From the NCBI GenBank assembly GCA_963749365.1, contig CAVVME010000003.1:744001-808000 (forward strand): DNA of 64,000 nucleotides. Reading direction: 5' to 3'. Shown here piece after piece: positions 47,097 through 55,886 of this stretch. The DNA comes from WHSW01 sp963749365 (GTDB taxonomy: Bacteria; Actinomycetota; Thermoleophilia; Solirubrobacterales; 70-9). The notes under the pieces were generated by a model that was given only the letters and a program-made list of their open reading frames with translations, did not search any database and had not been told where the DNA came from. Within the stretch, counting starts at the first letter, position 1; every line of letters begins with the position of its first letter. The position numbers and the translations under genes are program-made.

Positions 47097-49174
47097 CGAT
47101 CGCCTCCGTTTCGTCTCAATGTCTCGCGAGCGGTCTCGGCGACCCGCTCGGGCGTGAAGCCGAACTCGCCCAGCACGTCCTTGAGCGGCGCCGAGGAGCC
47201 GAACGTGTGCATTCCGATCTTCGCCCCCTGCGGGCCCACATAGCGGTCCCAGCCCAGGGTCGAGGCCTCCTCGATCGAGACGCGGGCGGTCACCGCCGCG
47301 GGGAGGATGCTCTCGCGGTACTGCTCGGACTCGCGCTCGAAGAGCTCGAACGAAGGCATGCTGACGATCCGGGCCCTGATTCCGTCGCCGGTCAGCGCCT
47401 CGTAGGCCTCGACCGCGAGCGCGACCTCGCTCCCCGAGGCGATCAGGATCAGCTCGGGGTCGCCGTCGGGCGGATCGGCGAGCACGTAGCCGCCTCGGCG
47501 CAGGCCCGAGGCGGCGGCGTAGCGGGAGCGGTCGAGCACCGGGACGCTCTGGCGGGTGAGCACGAGGGCGGTCGGCAGGTGTTCCTGCTCGAACGCCACC
47601 CGCCACGCCTCGGCGACCTCGTTCCCGTCACACGGACGGATCACGTTCAGTCCCGGGATCGCCCGCAGCGACGTCAGCTGCTCGACCGGCTGGTGTGTCG
47701 GCCCGTCCTCGCCGAGCCCGATCGAGTCGTGGGTGAAGACATGGATCACCGGCAGCTCCATCAGCGCCGAGAGCCGGATCGCGGGCCGCGCGTAGTCGGA
47801 GAAGACGAGGTAGGTCGACCAGGACGGGCGCAGCTTCGAGAGCGAGAGCCCGTTCGAGACCGCCGCCGACTCGTGCTCGCGGATCCCGAAGTGGATGTTG
47901 CGTCCGTCGGGGGTCGCCGGTTCGAGGTCCTCGGCGCCCTCGAAGGTGAGCCGGACCGAGGTCGAGTCGGTGAGGTCGGCCGAGCCGCTGACGAACCAGG
48001 GCACCCGGGCGGCGATCGCGTTCTGGACCGCGTTCGAGGCCTTGCGGGTTGCGATCCCCTTCTCGTCGGGCTCGAACGACGGAATCTCGGCGTCCCAGCC
48101 CTCGGGCAGCTCCCGCCGCTGCATCTCGCCGATCTCGTGCGCGAGCGACTGGTGCTCGCGGTGGTATCCGTCGAGCAGCCGCTCCCATTGCTCGCGCAGC
48201 TCTCGACCGCGAGCGCCGATCCCGGCGTCGAAATGCTCGCGAACGCCGTCGGGGACGAGGAAGGGCGGCTGCTCGGGCCAGTTGTAGACGCGCTTGGTCT
48301 CCCGCACCTCCTCCTCCCCCAGCGGCTCGCCGTGCGCGGCGGCGGTCCCCTGCTTGTGCGGGGAGCCGTAGCCGATGTGGCTGTCGACGACGATCAGCGT
48401 CGGACGGTCGCGGTAGGCACGGAAGCGGGCCAGAGCACGGTCGAGCAGCCGCACGTCGTTGGCGTCGCCGACCCGCATCACGTGCCAGCCGTAGCCCATG
48501 AAGCGGGCGGCGACGTCGTCGTCGTAGGTGATCTCGGTGTGGCCATCGATGGTGATGTGGTTGTTGTCGTAGATCCAGCAGAGGTTGTCGAGCCGCTGGT
48601 GGCCGGCTAGCGAGGCGGCCTCGTGCGAGACGCCCTCCATCAGGCAGCCGTCGCCGGCGACCGCGTAGACGTCGTAGTCGAAGAGCTCGAACCCGGGCCG
48701 GTTGAAGTGCGCCGCCTGCCACTTTCCCGCCAGCGCGATCCCGACCGAGGTCGCGATCCCCTGGCCCAGCGGGCCGGTGGTCGTCTCGACGCCGGAGGTC
48801 CAGCGGTACTCGGGGTGGCCCGCCGCCTTCGAGTCGAGCTGGCGAAACGACTTGATGTCGTCGAGGGTCACCGACTGGCGGCCGAGCACCTCGTAGTCGG
48901 GATCGACGGCGCGCACCCCGGTCAGGTGCAGGAGCGCATAGAGGAGCATCGAGGCGTGGCCCGCGGAGAGCACGAAGCGGTCGCGGTTGGGCCAGATCGG
49001 CTCGGCGGGATCGAAGCGCAGGAAGCGCTGCCAGAGCGTGTAGGCGACCGGGGCGAGCGCCATCGGGGTGCCGGGGTGGCCGGAGTTGGCCTTCTGGATC
49101 GCGTCGATCGACAGCGTGCGGATCGTGTTGATCGCGAGCCGGTCGATGTCGACATCGGTCGGCGAGCCCGTCAC
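47093..49174 (-). CDS. tkt: Transketolase
   Basis: Thiamine diphosphate enzyme that moves two-carbon units between sugar phosphates. TIRTLSIDAIQKANSGHPGT near the start, GPLGQGIATSVGIALAGKW, the cofactor motif AGDGCLMEGVSHEAASLAGH with YDNNHITIDG, and the catalytic MELPVIHVFTHDSIGLGEDG followed by GPTHQPVEQL. 693 residues is full length. GTG at 49174 has TAGGAT exactly seven bases upstream and no ribosome binding site, the clearest leaderless case in the window. Confidence 0.97.
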   Translation of the reverse strand: MTGSPTDVDIDRLAINTIRTLSIDAIQKANSGHPGTPMALAPVAYTLWQRFLRFDPAEPIWPNRDRFVLSAGHASMLLYALLHLTGVRAVDPDYEVLGRQSVTLDDIKSFRQLDSKAAGHPEYRWTSGVETTTGPLGQGIATSVGIALAGKWQAAHFNRPGFELFDYDVYAVAGDGCLMEGVSHEAASLAGHQRLDNLCWIYDNNHITIDGHTEITYDDDVAARFMGYGWHVMRVGDANDVRLLDRALARFRAYRDRPTLIVVDSHIGYGSPHKQGTAAAHGEPLGEEEVRETKRVYNWPEQPPFLVPDGVREHFDAGIGARGRELREQWERLLDGYHREHQSLAHEIGEMQRRELPEGWDAEIPSFEPDEKGIATRKASNAVQNAIAARVPWFVSGSADLTDSTSVRLTFEGAEDLEPATPDGRNIHFGIREHESAAVSNGLSLSKLRPSWSTYLVFSDYARPAIRLSALMELPVIHVFTHDSIGLGEDGPTHQPVEQLTSLRAIPGLNVIRPCDGNEVAEAWRVAFEQEHLPTALVLTRQSVPVLDRSRYAAASGLRRGGYVLADPPDGDPELILIASGSEVALAVEAYEALTGDGIRARIVSMPSFELFERESEQYRESILPAAVTARVSIEEASTLGWDRYVGPQGAKIGMHTFGSSAPLKDVLGEFGFTPERVAETARETLRRNGGDR

Positions 49175-49181
49175 GTCCCTG

Positions 49182-49187
49182 ATCCTA
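49182..49187 (-). promoter_or_regulatory. Candidate -10 hexamer of leaderless tkt-tal
   Basis: TAGGAT is seven bases before the tkt GTG. A 7+7 inverted repeat (49198-49221) lies just upstream of it in the tkt-rpiA divergent gap. Confidence 0.5.
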
Positions 49188-49197
49188 GTCAGCCGGC

Positions 49198-49221
49198 GTC
49201 GTCCGACCGCCCGTGCGGACG
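49198..49221. promoter_or_regulatory. Inverted repeat in the tkt-rpiA divergent region
   Basis: TCGTCCG and CGGACGA flank a ten-base spacer. It lies at the expected -35 position of both divergent promoters, so it could be an operator shared by tkt and rpiA. Confidence 0.35.
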
Positions 49222-49251
49222 ATCGGCCCCATCCAGACGCTTGATTCCATC

Positions 49252-49257
49252 TAGATT
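49252..49257 (+). promoter_or_regulatory. Candidate -10 hexamer of rpiA
   Basis: TAGATT stands nine bases before the GTG at 49267, slightly farther than the 6-8 bases seen elsewhere. Confidence 0.35.
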
Positions 49258-49266
49258 TCCGCGGGC

Positions 49267-49920
49267 GTGGGTTCCGCCGCCGAGATCGAGGCCGAGAAGC
49301 GGCTCGCCGCCGAGGCCGCCGCGGAGCTGGTCGAGGACGGGATGCGGATCGGCCTCGGCACCGGCTCGACCGTCGCCCACCTGCTCCCTGCGCTCGCCGC
49401 GCGCGAGCTCGAGCTGCGTTGCGTGGCGACCTCTCCCCGGACCGAGGCCGCGGCGCACAAGCTCGGATTGCAGGTCGAGCCGTTCGCCGACCTCGAACGG
49501 CTCGAGATTGCGATCGACGGCGCGGACCAGGTCACCCCCGGCGGCTGGCTGGTCAAGGGCGGCGGCGGCGCCCATACGCGCGAGAAGATCGTCGCCGCGG
49601 CCGCCGAGCGCTTCGTCGTGATCGCCGACTCGACCAAGCCGGTCGACGCGATCCGGGCGCCGATCCCGCTCGAGCTGCATCGGTTCGGACTCCAGGCAAC
49701 GCTGCGCGAGCTCGGCGCGGTCGAGCTTCGCGACGCCGAGCCGAGCCCCGACGATGGCCTGATCGCCGACTACACGGGCGAGATCCGCGACCCGATGGCG
49801 ATGGCGATGCGGCTGGCGCTGACCCCGGGGGTGGTCGAGCACGGCCTGTTCCCGCCGGCGCTGGTCGCCGAGATCCTGATCGCCCGCGGCGACGAGGTCG
49901 AGCAGCTCACGATCGAGTAA
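49267..49920 (+). CDS. rpiA: Ribose-5-phosphate isomerase A
   Basis: Interconverts ribose 5-phosphate and ribulose 5-phosphate. The 217-residue protein has GMRIGLGTGSTVAHLLPALA, the EIAIDGADQVTPGGWLVKGG motif with its catalytic acid, KGGGGAHTREKIVAAAAERF, DSTKPV and the C-terminal ALTPGVVEHGLFPPALV. All key loops are intact. Read in the opposite direction to tkt; the pgl gene converges on it from the other side. Confidence 0.95.
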   Translation: MGSAAEIEAEKRLAAEAAAELVEDGMRIGLGTGSTVAHLLPALAARELELRCVATSPRTEAAAHKLGLQVEPFADLERLEIAIDGADQVTPGGWLVKGGGGAHTREKIVAAAAERFVVIADSTKPVDAIRAPIPLELHRFGLQATLRELGAVELRDAEPSPDDGLIADYTGEIRDPMAMAMRLALTPGVVEHGLFPPALVAEILIARGDEVEQLTIE

Positions 49921-49956
49921 GCGGTTCGGCGCCACCGGCCTCGGCACCGGCAAGGG

Positions 49957-50613
49957 TCAGCCCGCGGCCTCCCGGTCACAGATCAGGGTCGGGTTCGGAT
50001 TCGCCACCCGCCCGGCCGGGATCGACTCGTCGCCGGCGCGCAGCTTCGCGAGCACGGTCCGCTTGTCGGCGCCGGTGACCAGCCAGAGCACGCCGCCCGC
50101 GGCCGCCAGCGCCGGATAGGTGAGCGTCATCCGGCGCCGTCCCTGGTAGGGGCCGGTGGTGGCAACCGGTCGGTCGTCGACCTCGAGCACCGGGTCGCCC
50201 GGGACCAGCGACGCGGTGTGGCCGTCGGGGCCGAGCCCGAGGTGGACGAGGTCGAGGCGCTCGGGCAGCGCGCCGGCGTAGCGCGCCGCCGCTTGCTCGA
50301 GGTCGGGCTCGGTCACCGGCATCGGCCTGATCGAACCGGCGCTCGCGGACGGCAGGCTGGCTTCGAGCTGGGTCAGGTTGCGATCGGGGTCGCCCGCCGG
50401 GGCGACCCGTTCGTCGACCTGGAAGAGCTCGATCCGCGCCCAGTCGAGATCGTCGTCGGCGAGCAGCTCGAACATCCGCCACGGCGCATGACCGCCGCTG
50501 ACCGCGAGCGTGAACGAGCCTCGGGCCGCAATTGCCTGTGCCGCCGCCGCCGTGATCAGCTCGGCGCCGCGCCGCGCCGCCGCCTCGGGGTCGGCGAGCG
50601 TCTCGGCGTTCAC
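49957..50613 (-). CDS. pgl: 6-phosphogluconolactonase
   Basis: Hydrolyses 6-phosphoglucono-lactone in the oxidative pentose phosphate pathway. FTLAVSGGHAPWRMFELLAD near the start, WARIELFQVDERVAPAGDPD with the substrate-binding DER and the downstream NLTQLEASL, LVHLGLGPDGHTASLVPGDP carrying the catalytic histidine. 218 residues. ATG overlaps the gnd stop by four bases, so gnd-pgl are coupled. Confidence 0.94.
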   Translation of the reverse strand: MNAETLADPEAAARRGAELITAAAAQAIAARGSFTLAVSGGHAPWRMFELLADDDLDWARIELFQVDERVAPAGDPDRNLTQLEASLPSASAGSIRPMPVTEPDLEQAAARYAGALPERLDLVHLGLGPDGHTASLVPGDPVLEVDDRPVATTGPYQGRRRMTLTYPALAAAGGVLWLVTGADKRTVLAKLRAGDESIPAGRVANPNPTLICDREAAG

Positions 50614-51623
50614 TTCTTCTCGTCGTGACCGCCGAACTGCTTCCGCATCGCCGACAGCACCTTGTCGGCGAAGTCGTCGAGATCGCGGGAGGCAAAGCGC
50701 GAGTAGAGCGCGCTCGAGAGCACCGGCGCCGGGACCCCCTCCTCGATCGCGGCGATCGAGGTCCAGCGGCCCTCGCCGGAGTCGGAGACCCGGCCCTCGA
50801 ACCCCTCCAGGGTCGGTGACTCGCGCAGCGCCGCGGCGGTCAGGTCGAGCAGCCAGGAGCCGATCACGCTGCCCCGGCGCCAGAGCTCGGCGACCTCGGG
50901 GATGTCGATCTCGTACTCGTAGAACCCGGGGTCGCTGAGCGGCGCGGTCTCGGCGTCGGCCTCGCGCTCGTGCAGGCCGGCGTCGGCGTGCCTGAGGATG
51001 TTGAGGCCCTCGGCGTAGGCGGCCATCACCCCGTACTCGATCCCGTTGTGGACCATTTTCACGAAGTGCCCGGCGCCGCTGGGGCCGCAGTGCAGATAGC
51101 CGTTCTCCGCCGTCGACGGTTCGCCGTCGCGCCCCGGTGTGCGCTCCGCCGAGTCGATCCCGGGCGCGATCGTGGCGAAGATCGGGTCGAGCCGCGCGAC
51201 GGCCTCGTCGGGGCCACCGATCATCAGGCAGTAGCCGCGATCGAGGCCGAAGACGCCGCCGCTGGTGCCGCAGTCGATGTAGTCGATCCCCCGCTCCGCG
51301 AACGCCTTCGAGCGGCGGATGTCGTCGCGGTAATAGGAGTTGCCGCCGTCGATGATCGCGTCGCCGGTCTCGAGTCGCTGGGCGAGGTCGTTGACCGTCG
51401 ACTCGGTGATCTCACCGGCCGGGACCATCACCCAGGCCGCCCGCGGGCGCTCCAGCTTGGAGACGAACTCGTTCAGCGAATCGGCGCCGATCGCGCCCTC
51501 GCCCGCCAGCGCCGCGACCGCATCGGAATTGACGTCGTAGACGACGCACTCGTGGCCATCGCGCATCAGCCGGCGGACCAGGTTCGCCCCCATCCGCCCC
51601 AAGCCGACCATCCCGAGCTGCAT
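50610..51623 (-). CDS. gnd: 6-phosphogluconate dehydrogenase (decarboxylating), short form
   Basis: Oxidative decarboxylation of 6-phosphogluconate to ribulose 5-phosphate. N-terminal nucleotide loop LGMVGLGRMGANLVRRLMRD; substrate loop DCGTSGGVFGLDRGYCLMIG; GYLHCGPSGAGHFVKMVHNG with catalytic lysine; IEYGVMAAYAEGLNIL. 337 residues is the short GntZ/YqeC-like class rather than the 470-residue E. coli form; that class often prefers NAD, which is inference here. ATG 51623 lies seven bases after TAGTAT, so leaderless. Confidence 0.93.
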   Translation of the reverse strand: MQLGMVGLGRMGANLVRRLMRDGHECVVYDVNSDAVAALAGEGAIGADSLNEFVSKLERPRAAWVMVPAGEITESTVNDLAQRLETGDAIIDGGNSYYRDDIRRSKAFAERGIDYIDCGTSGGVFGLDRGYCLMIGGPDEAVARLDPIFATIAPGIDSAERTPGRDGEPSTAENGYLHCGPSGAGHFVKMVHNGIEYGVMAAYAEGLNILRHADAGLHEREADAETAPLSDPGFYEYEIDIPEVAELWRRGSVIGSWLLDLTAAALRESPTLEGFEGRVSDSGEGRWTSIAAIEEGVPAPVLSSALYSRFASRDLDDFADKVLSAMRKQFGGHDEKK

Positions 51624-51630
51624 CGCGTGG

Positions 51631-51636
51631 ATACTA
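51631..51636 (-). promoter_or_regulatory. Candidate -10 hexamer of leaderless gnd-pgl
   Basis: TAGTAT, close to the TATAAT consensus, is seven bases before the gnd ATG in the 46-base divergent gap with zwf. Confidence 0.5.
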
Positions 51637-51654
51637 AGCCCCGGCGCAGGGCAA

Positions 51655-51660
51655 TAGGCT
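51655..51660 (+). promoter_or_regulatory. Candidate -10 hexamer of zwf
   Basis: TAGGCT is nine bases before the zwf TTG. It falls where the -35 of gnd would be, so the two divergent promoters overlap. Confidence 0.35.
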
Positions 51661-51669
51661 GCCGCGAGC

Positions 51670-53058
51670 TTGGCCGAGAACACCGACACCCTGATCATCT
51701 TCGGGATCAGCGGCGACCTGGCGCGGAAGATGACCTTCGAGGCGCTCTACCGGCTCGAGTATCGCGGCGAGCTCGCCTGCCGGATCATCGGCGTCGCGAT
51801 CGACGACTGGGACGACGATGCCCTCCGCGAGCACGCGCGGGCGGCGATCGCCGCCGAGGTCGCCGACCCCGACGGGTCGGTCGTCGACCGGCTCTGCGAG
51901 CGCCTCTCCTACGTCGCCGGCGACTACAAGCGCGACGACACCTACGCCGCCCTGGCGAAACAGCTCGGCGACGCCCGACACCCGGTCTTCTACCTCGAGA
52001 TCCCGCCCTCGCTATTCGCCGAGGTCGTGCGCCGGCTGGGGGCCGCGGGGCTGACCGAGGGGGCGCGGGTGATGGTCGAGAAGCCCTTCGGCCACGACCT
52101 CGAGTCCGCCCGGGCGCTCAACCGCGAGCTGCTCGAGGTGCTCGAGCCGGATCAGATCCTGAGGATCGACCACTTCCTCGGCAAGGAGCCGGTGATGGAC
52201 ATCCTCTACCTGCGGTTCGCGAACGCGATCCTCGAGCCGGTCTGGAACCGCACCTACGTCGACTCTGTCCAGATCACGATGGCCGAGGACTTCGGGGTCG
52301 AGGACCGAGGCGCGTTCTATGACGCAGTCGGGGCGCTGCGCGACGTGGTCCAGAACCACCTGCTGCAGATGCTCGCGCTGGTCGCGATGGAGCCGCCGTC
52401 CGGCGGCCCAGCGGACCCCGACCCGATCCGCGATCGCAAGGCCGACCTCTTCCGGGCGATGCCCGACGCGGATCCGGGCCGCTACGTGCGCGGCCAGTAT
52501 CAGGGCTATCGAGAGATCGACGGGGTCGCGGCGGACTCGGAAACCGAGACCTTCACCGCCCTGCGGCTGACGATCGACAACTGGCGCTGGGCCGGGGTCC
52601 CGTTCTTCATCCGGGCCGGAAAGCGGCTGCCGGTCGAGTCGACCGAGATCCGGGTCGTGTTCAAAGCCCCGCCGCGGCTCGGGATCGGCGGCCGGATGGT
52701 CCCTGACCCCGACGAGCTGGTGCTGCGGATCAAGCCGGATCCGGGGGCCGAGCTCTGCCTGTTGTCGAAGAAGCCGGGCGCCGACGCCCTGCAGCGGGTC
52801 CACCTCGACCTGCTCTTCGAGGCCCAGGTCGGCGACCAGCCCGAGCCCTACGAGCGCCTGCTCCACGACGCGTTGATCGGCGAGTCGGATCGGTTTCCGA
52901 CCCTGGAGGGGATCGAGGACACCTGGCGGATCGTCCAGCCGCTGCTCGACGACCGGCCGCCGGTCGAGCCCTACGCCCCCGGCACCTGGGGCCCGGAGGC
53001 GGCCAGCAACATGCTCACCGGCCACGGCGGCTGGCGCAAGCCCTGGCTGTCGGAATAA
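51670..53058 (+). CDS. zwf: Glucose-6-phosphate 1-dehydrogenase
   Basis: First enzyme of the oxidative pentose phosphate pathway, producing NADPH. Nucleotide loop LIIFGISGDLARKMTFEALY; substrate and catalytic motif ILRIDHFLGKEPVMDILYLR with the catalytic histidine and lysine; FANAILEPVWNRTYVDSVQI; and FFIRAGKRLPVESTEI. 462 residues. The start is TTG. The stop is followed by an intrinsic terminator. Gene order with gnd and pgl divergent from it is compact and consistent with shared control. Confidence 0.96.
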   Translation: MAENTDTLIIFGISGDLARKMTFEALYRLEYRGELACRIIGVAIDDWDDDALREHARAAIAAEVADPDGSVVDRLCERLSYVAGDYKRDDTYAALAKQLGDARHPVFYLEIPPSLFAEVVRRLGAAGLTEGARVMVEKPFGHDLESARALNRELLEVLEPDQILRIDHFLGKEPVMDILYLRFANAILEPVWNRTYVDSVQITMAEDFGVEDRGAFYDAVGALRDVVQNHLLQMLALVAMEPPSGGPADPDPIRDRKADLFRAMPDADPGRYVRGQYQGYREIDGVAADSETETFTALRLTIDNWRWAGVPFFIRAGKRLPVESTEIRVVFKAPPRLGIGGRMVPDPDELVLRIKPDPGAELCLLSKKPGADALQRVHLDLLFEAQVGDQPEPYERLLHDALIGESDRFPTLEGIEDTWRIVQPLLDDRPPVEPYAPGTWGPEAASNMLTGHGGWRKPWLSE

Positions 53059-53094
53059 CGCCGGCCACGTCCTCCGCTCCCGCTCGAATATCTG

Positions 53095-53123
53095 GTCCGC
53101 GGCTACGCCGCGGACATTTTTTT
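53095..53123 (+). terminator. Intrinsic terminator of zwf
   Basis: GTCCGCGGC-TAC-GCCGCGGAC forms a perfect 9-bp GC stem with a three-base loop, followed one base later by seven T. It is 37 bases after the zwf stop and is the only textbook intrinsic terminator I see in the window. Confidence 0.9.
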
Positions 53124-53163
53124 CTGCTCCCGCGTCCGGGCGTGCCGGGTGAGACCCGAAGCG

Positions 53164-54144
53164 CTACTCGTCGAAAAGCAACGACGCGCCGATGGCGCCG
53201 CCGAAATCGCCGAGGGCCGCGAGCTCGACGGCGGGCGGCTGGCCGTCGAGGAAGAGGTGGCGGCCCATGCGCTTGCGGATCCGCTCGACGTAGGGCTCGC
53301 CGAGCCTGACGCCGAGCCCGCCGCCGATCACCACGGCCTCGATGTCGAGCAGGTTGACCGCCGAGGCGACTCCGGTCGCGAGCGCCTTGACCGCGTCGTC
53401 GATCAAGCCCACCGCCAGCGGGTCCTCATGGCGCAGCGCCCGGTCCCAGATGCTCGAGGTGAGCCGGTCTTTGCCGTGCTTGGTCATGATCTTGAACAGA
53501 TCGGTCTTCTCGCCGTCGTTGACCTCGCGCCGCGCCTTTGCCTCCATCGCCGCGCGGCCCGCGTAGGCCTCCATGCATCCGCGCCGCCCGCAGGGACAGC
53601 GGCGCCCGCCCTCCCTGACCACCATGTGCCCGATCTCCCCCGCAGCTCCTCGGCCCAGCCAGCGCTTGCCCTCGAGGACCAGCCCGCCCCCCACTCCGGT
53701 GCCCCAGAAAACGCCGAGCAGGGACCGGTAGGGCTTCCCGGCCCCGAGCTTGAACTCGCCGTTGGTAGCCACGTCGACGTCGTTGCCGACCCGCACCTCG
53801 GCCCCCAGCGCACCCGAGAGCCGGGCGGCGAGCGGGAATGCCTGCTCCCACCGGGGCAGGTTGCGCGCCCGGGCCACCTCGCCGGTGGCCGCGTCGACGT
53901 TGCCCGGTGAGCCGACCCCGATCCCGGCCAGGGAATCGGTCTGCGTGCCGGCCTTCTCGGCCGCCTCGACGAGCGCCTCGACCATCTCGCGGGCGACGTC
54001 CTCCGGTCCGCCGCTGGTCGGGGTCGGGCGGCGCGCGTCACCGACAACCTCGCCGTCGACGGTGACGATCGCGGCCTGGATCTTGGTCCCGCCGAGATCG
54101 ATGCCGCCCCGCGGCGAGGCCTTGCTGCGGCGGGCATCTGGCAT
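53164..54144 (-). CDS. ROK-family glucokinase
   Basis: ATP-dependent sugar kinase likely to phosphorylate glucose, feeding zwf. GGIDLGGTKIQAAIVTVDGE is the phosphate-binding loop; GVGSPGNVDAATGEVARARN and VRVGNDVDVATNGEF (catalytic aspartate); LLGVFWGTGVGGGLVLEGKR; GAAGEIGHMVVREGGRRCPC; zinc-binding CPCGRRGCMEAYAGR. 326 residues and no N-terminal helix-turn-helix, so an enzyme, not a ROK repressor. TAGACT is nine bases before the ATG. Glucokinase fits the pathway context; other hexoses are possible. Confidence 0.88.
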   Translation of the reverse strand: MPDARRSKASPRGGIDLGGTKIQAAIVTVDGEVVGDARRPTPTSGGPEDVAREMVEALVEAAEKAGTQTDSLAGIGVGSPGNVDAATGEVARARNLPRWEQAFPLAARLSGALGAEVRVGNDVDVATNGEFKLGAGKPYRSLLGVFWGTGVGGGLVLEGKRWLGRGAAGEIGHMVVREGGRRCPCGRRGCMEAYAGRAAMEAKARREVNDGEKTDLFKIMTKHGKDRLTSSIWDRALRHEDPLAVGLIDDAVKALATGVASAVNLLDIEAVVIGGGLGVRLGEPYVERIRKRMGRHLFLDGQPPAVELAALGDFGGAIGASLLFDE

Positions 54145-54153
54145 CGGGCGGCG

Positions 54154-54159
54154 AGTCTA
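54154..54159 (-). promoter_or_regulatory. Candidate -10 hexamer of the ROK kinase gene
   Basis: TAGACT lies nine bases before the ATG at 54144, in the 51-base gap after the pilus membrane protein gene. Confidence 0.35.
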
Positions 54160-54195
54160 TCCGCGAGCGCCACGGAGTGGAGGCGCTCGGGGCCG

Positions 54196-55032
54196 TCAGA
54201 ACTGGCTCAGCAGCGAGTCGGCGTGGGCGATCACCGCGGCGAGGATGATCAGCAGCACCGAGGGCACGAGGACGAGCGCGACGACGAGCTGGATCTTCGG
54301 AGCCGCGCGGGCCGCGCGGTCCTCGACCCGGCGGCGAGCGTCGCCGCGCAGCGAGGTCGCCTGCAGGTGAAGCTGCTCGGCGAGCGGCGAGCCGTACGTC
54401 TGCGAGCGCTCGAGCGCCGCCGCCAGCGCCCCGACCTCCGCCCCGCGGACGCGCCCGCGCAGCCGGTCGATCGCGGTCGCAGTCGGTGCCCCGCAGTCGA
54501 TCTCGGCCAGGGTCACGGCCAGCTCGCCCGCCAGTGGTCCGCTGGTGCCGGAGGCGACCTCGGCGAAGACCGTCGCCGGGCCCTGGCCGGACGCGGCGCC
54601 GACCGCGAGCATGTCGAGCGCGTCGGGCAGCGCGGCGACTAGCCGCTGATGGCGGCGCCGCGCGGTGCGCTCGAGCAATGCGTCGGGGGCGAGGAATCCG
54701 CCGGCGACCAGCAGCCCGGCGACCGCGAGCCCGAATCGAACACCGAGCGCAGGGGCGATCACCAGGGCCGCGAGCGCGCCGAGCGCGCCACCCGCGAGCT
54801 TGCCGCTGACCACGGCCGCCGGGTCGAGACGCCCGGCGAGCCCGGCGCGCTCGATCCGGTCGGAGAGGCGCAGGCGCGCCGCGGTATCGGCGATCGACCC
54901 GGCCCGCCCGCCGGAGACAATCGTCAGCGCCCGCCGTGCGATTCCGCCGAGCCGACCCTCGAGCGCGCCCGCGAGCTCCCAGAGCGTCGCGAACGCGAGC
55001 ACAACCGCGCTCCCGACCAGCAACCCCGTCAC
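54196..55032 (-). CDS. Flp pilus assembly membrane protein, TadC-like (T2SSF domain)
   Basis: 278 residues with a type II secretion F-domain, predicted to form the inner-membrane platform of a Tad pilus. Hydrophobic helices at the N-terminus (VTGLLVGSAVVLAFATLWEL), centre (FGLAVAGLLVAGGFLAPDAL) and C-terminus (LVVALVLVPSVLLIILAAVI), separated by the cytoplasmic domain LVAALPDALDMLAVGAASGQ and ALERSQTYGSPLAEQLHLQA. The GTG at 55032 overlaps the upstream gene stop (GTGA). Follows the TadB-like gene, the usual order cpaF-tadB-tadC. Confidence 0.85.
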   Translation of the reverse strand: MTGLLVGSAVVLAFATLWELAGALEGRLGGIARRALTIVSGGRAGSIADTAARLRLSDRIERAGLAGRLDPAAVVSGKLAGGALGALAALVIAPALGVRFGLAVAGLLVAGGFLAPDALLERTARRRHQRLVAALPDALDMLAVGAASGQGPATVFAEVASGTSGPLAGELAVTLAEIDCGAPTATAIDRLRGRVRGAEVGALAAALERSQTYGSPLAEQLHLQATSLRGDARRRVEDRAARAAPKIQLVVALVLVPSVLLIILAAVIAHADSLLSQF

Positions 55033-55886
55033 GCGTCGGCAATCCTGCTCAGGCGCCGGATCGCGGCGAAGCCGGCTACCTGCAGCCCGGCGGACGCCGC
55101 GAGCAGTGCTGCCGGCGCCGGCTCGGCGAGCAGCGCGGCGACGAAGCCCGGCTCGAGCAGCTCCGCGAGCAGTGCCGCACCGGCCGGCATCGCGACCACG
55201 AGCAGACCGGTGAACCGGGCTTGCGCGGTCGCCGAGCGGGCGTCGGCCTCGGTGCGATCGCGATCGCGAGCGGCGGCCGCGAAGCGCCGCAGCAGGGTCG
55301 CCAGGTCGCCGCCGGCGAGCTGCTGGGAGAGCAGTGCCGCGGCGAACGAGTCGACCCGGGGCGAACCGACCCGGCGTCGCAGACGCTCGAGCACCTCGTG
55401 CGTCGGCGCGCCGAGCGTGATCTCGACCCGGACCCGTTCCATCTCGGTCGCCGGCGGACCCTCCAGGGTGCCGGCCGACGCGGCGAGCGCGGCGCGTGGC
55501 GAGCGTCCCGAGGCCAGCGCGTCGGCGACCGCAATCGCCACCTCGGGCAGGCCCCAATCGACGCCGCGCCGATAGGCGGCGCGCCGGCGGGCGACGACCC
55601 AGGCCGCCGCGGCGGGCCCCGCGGCGGCCAGCGGCGCGGCCGGTCCGGGACCGAGGACCAGCACCCCGGCCACGAGCATCGCCAGCGTTCCGATCGCCGC
55701 CAGCCGCCGGCGTTCGGCCTCAGACGGCACGTAGCCCTCGTCGCCCGCGCGTCGCACCGGCTCGAGCGCCCCGGAGAGCCAGCGACCGGCGCTCGGGATC
55801 GCCGCAGCCGCCTCGCGGAGCGCGATCGCGGCCAACCCGCCGCCGAGCGCGGCGAGCCCCGCCGCGGCCAGTTGCGCAGCTGTCAC
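55029..55886 (-). CDS. Flp pilus assembly membrane protein, TadB-like (T2SSF domain)
   Basis: Second platform protein, 285 residues. It has a paired N-terminal hydrophobic region (AAGLAALGGGLAAIALREAA), helices around 65-95, a T2SSF cytoplasmic domain (EVAIAVADALASGRSPRAAL, DSFAAALLSQQLAGGDLATL) and a C-terminal helix pair. GTG 55886 overlaps the cpaF stop (GTGA); a GTG at 55898 is four codons longer. Pilin, peptidase and CpaE genes are not in this window. Confidence 0.83.
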   Translation of the reverse strand: MTAAQLAAAGLAALGGGLAAIALREAAAAIPSAGRWLSGALEPVRRAGDEGYVPSEAERRRLAAIGTLAMLVAGVLVLGPGPAAPLAAAGPAAAAWVVARRRAAYRRGVDWGLPEVAIAVADALASGRSPRAALAASAGTLEGPPATEMERVRVEITLGAPTHEVLERLRRRVGSPRVDSFAAALLSQQLAGGDLATLLRRFAAAARDRDRTEADARSATAQARFTGLLVVAMPAGAALLAELLEPGFVAALLAEPAPAALLAASAGLQVAGFAAIRRLSRIADA

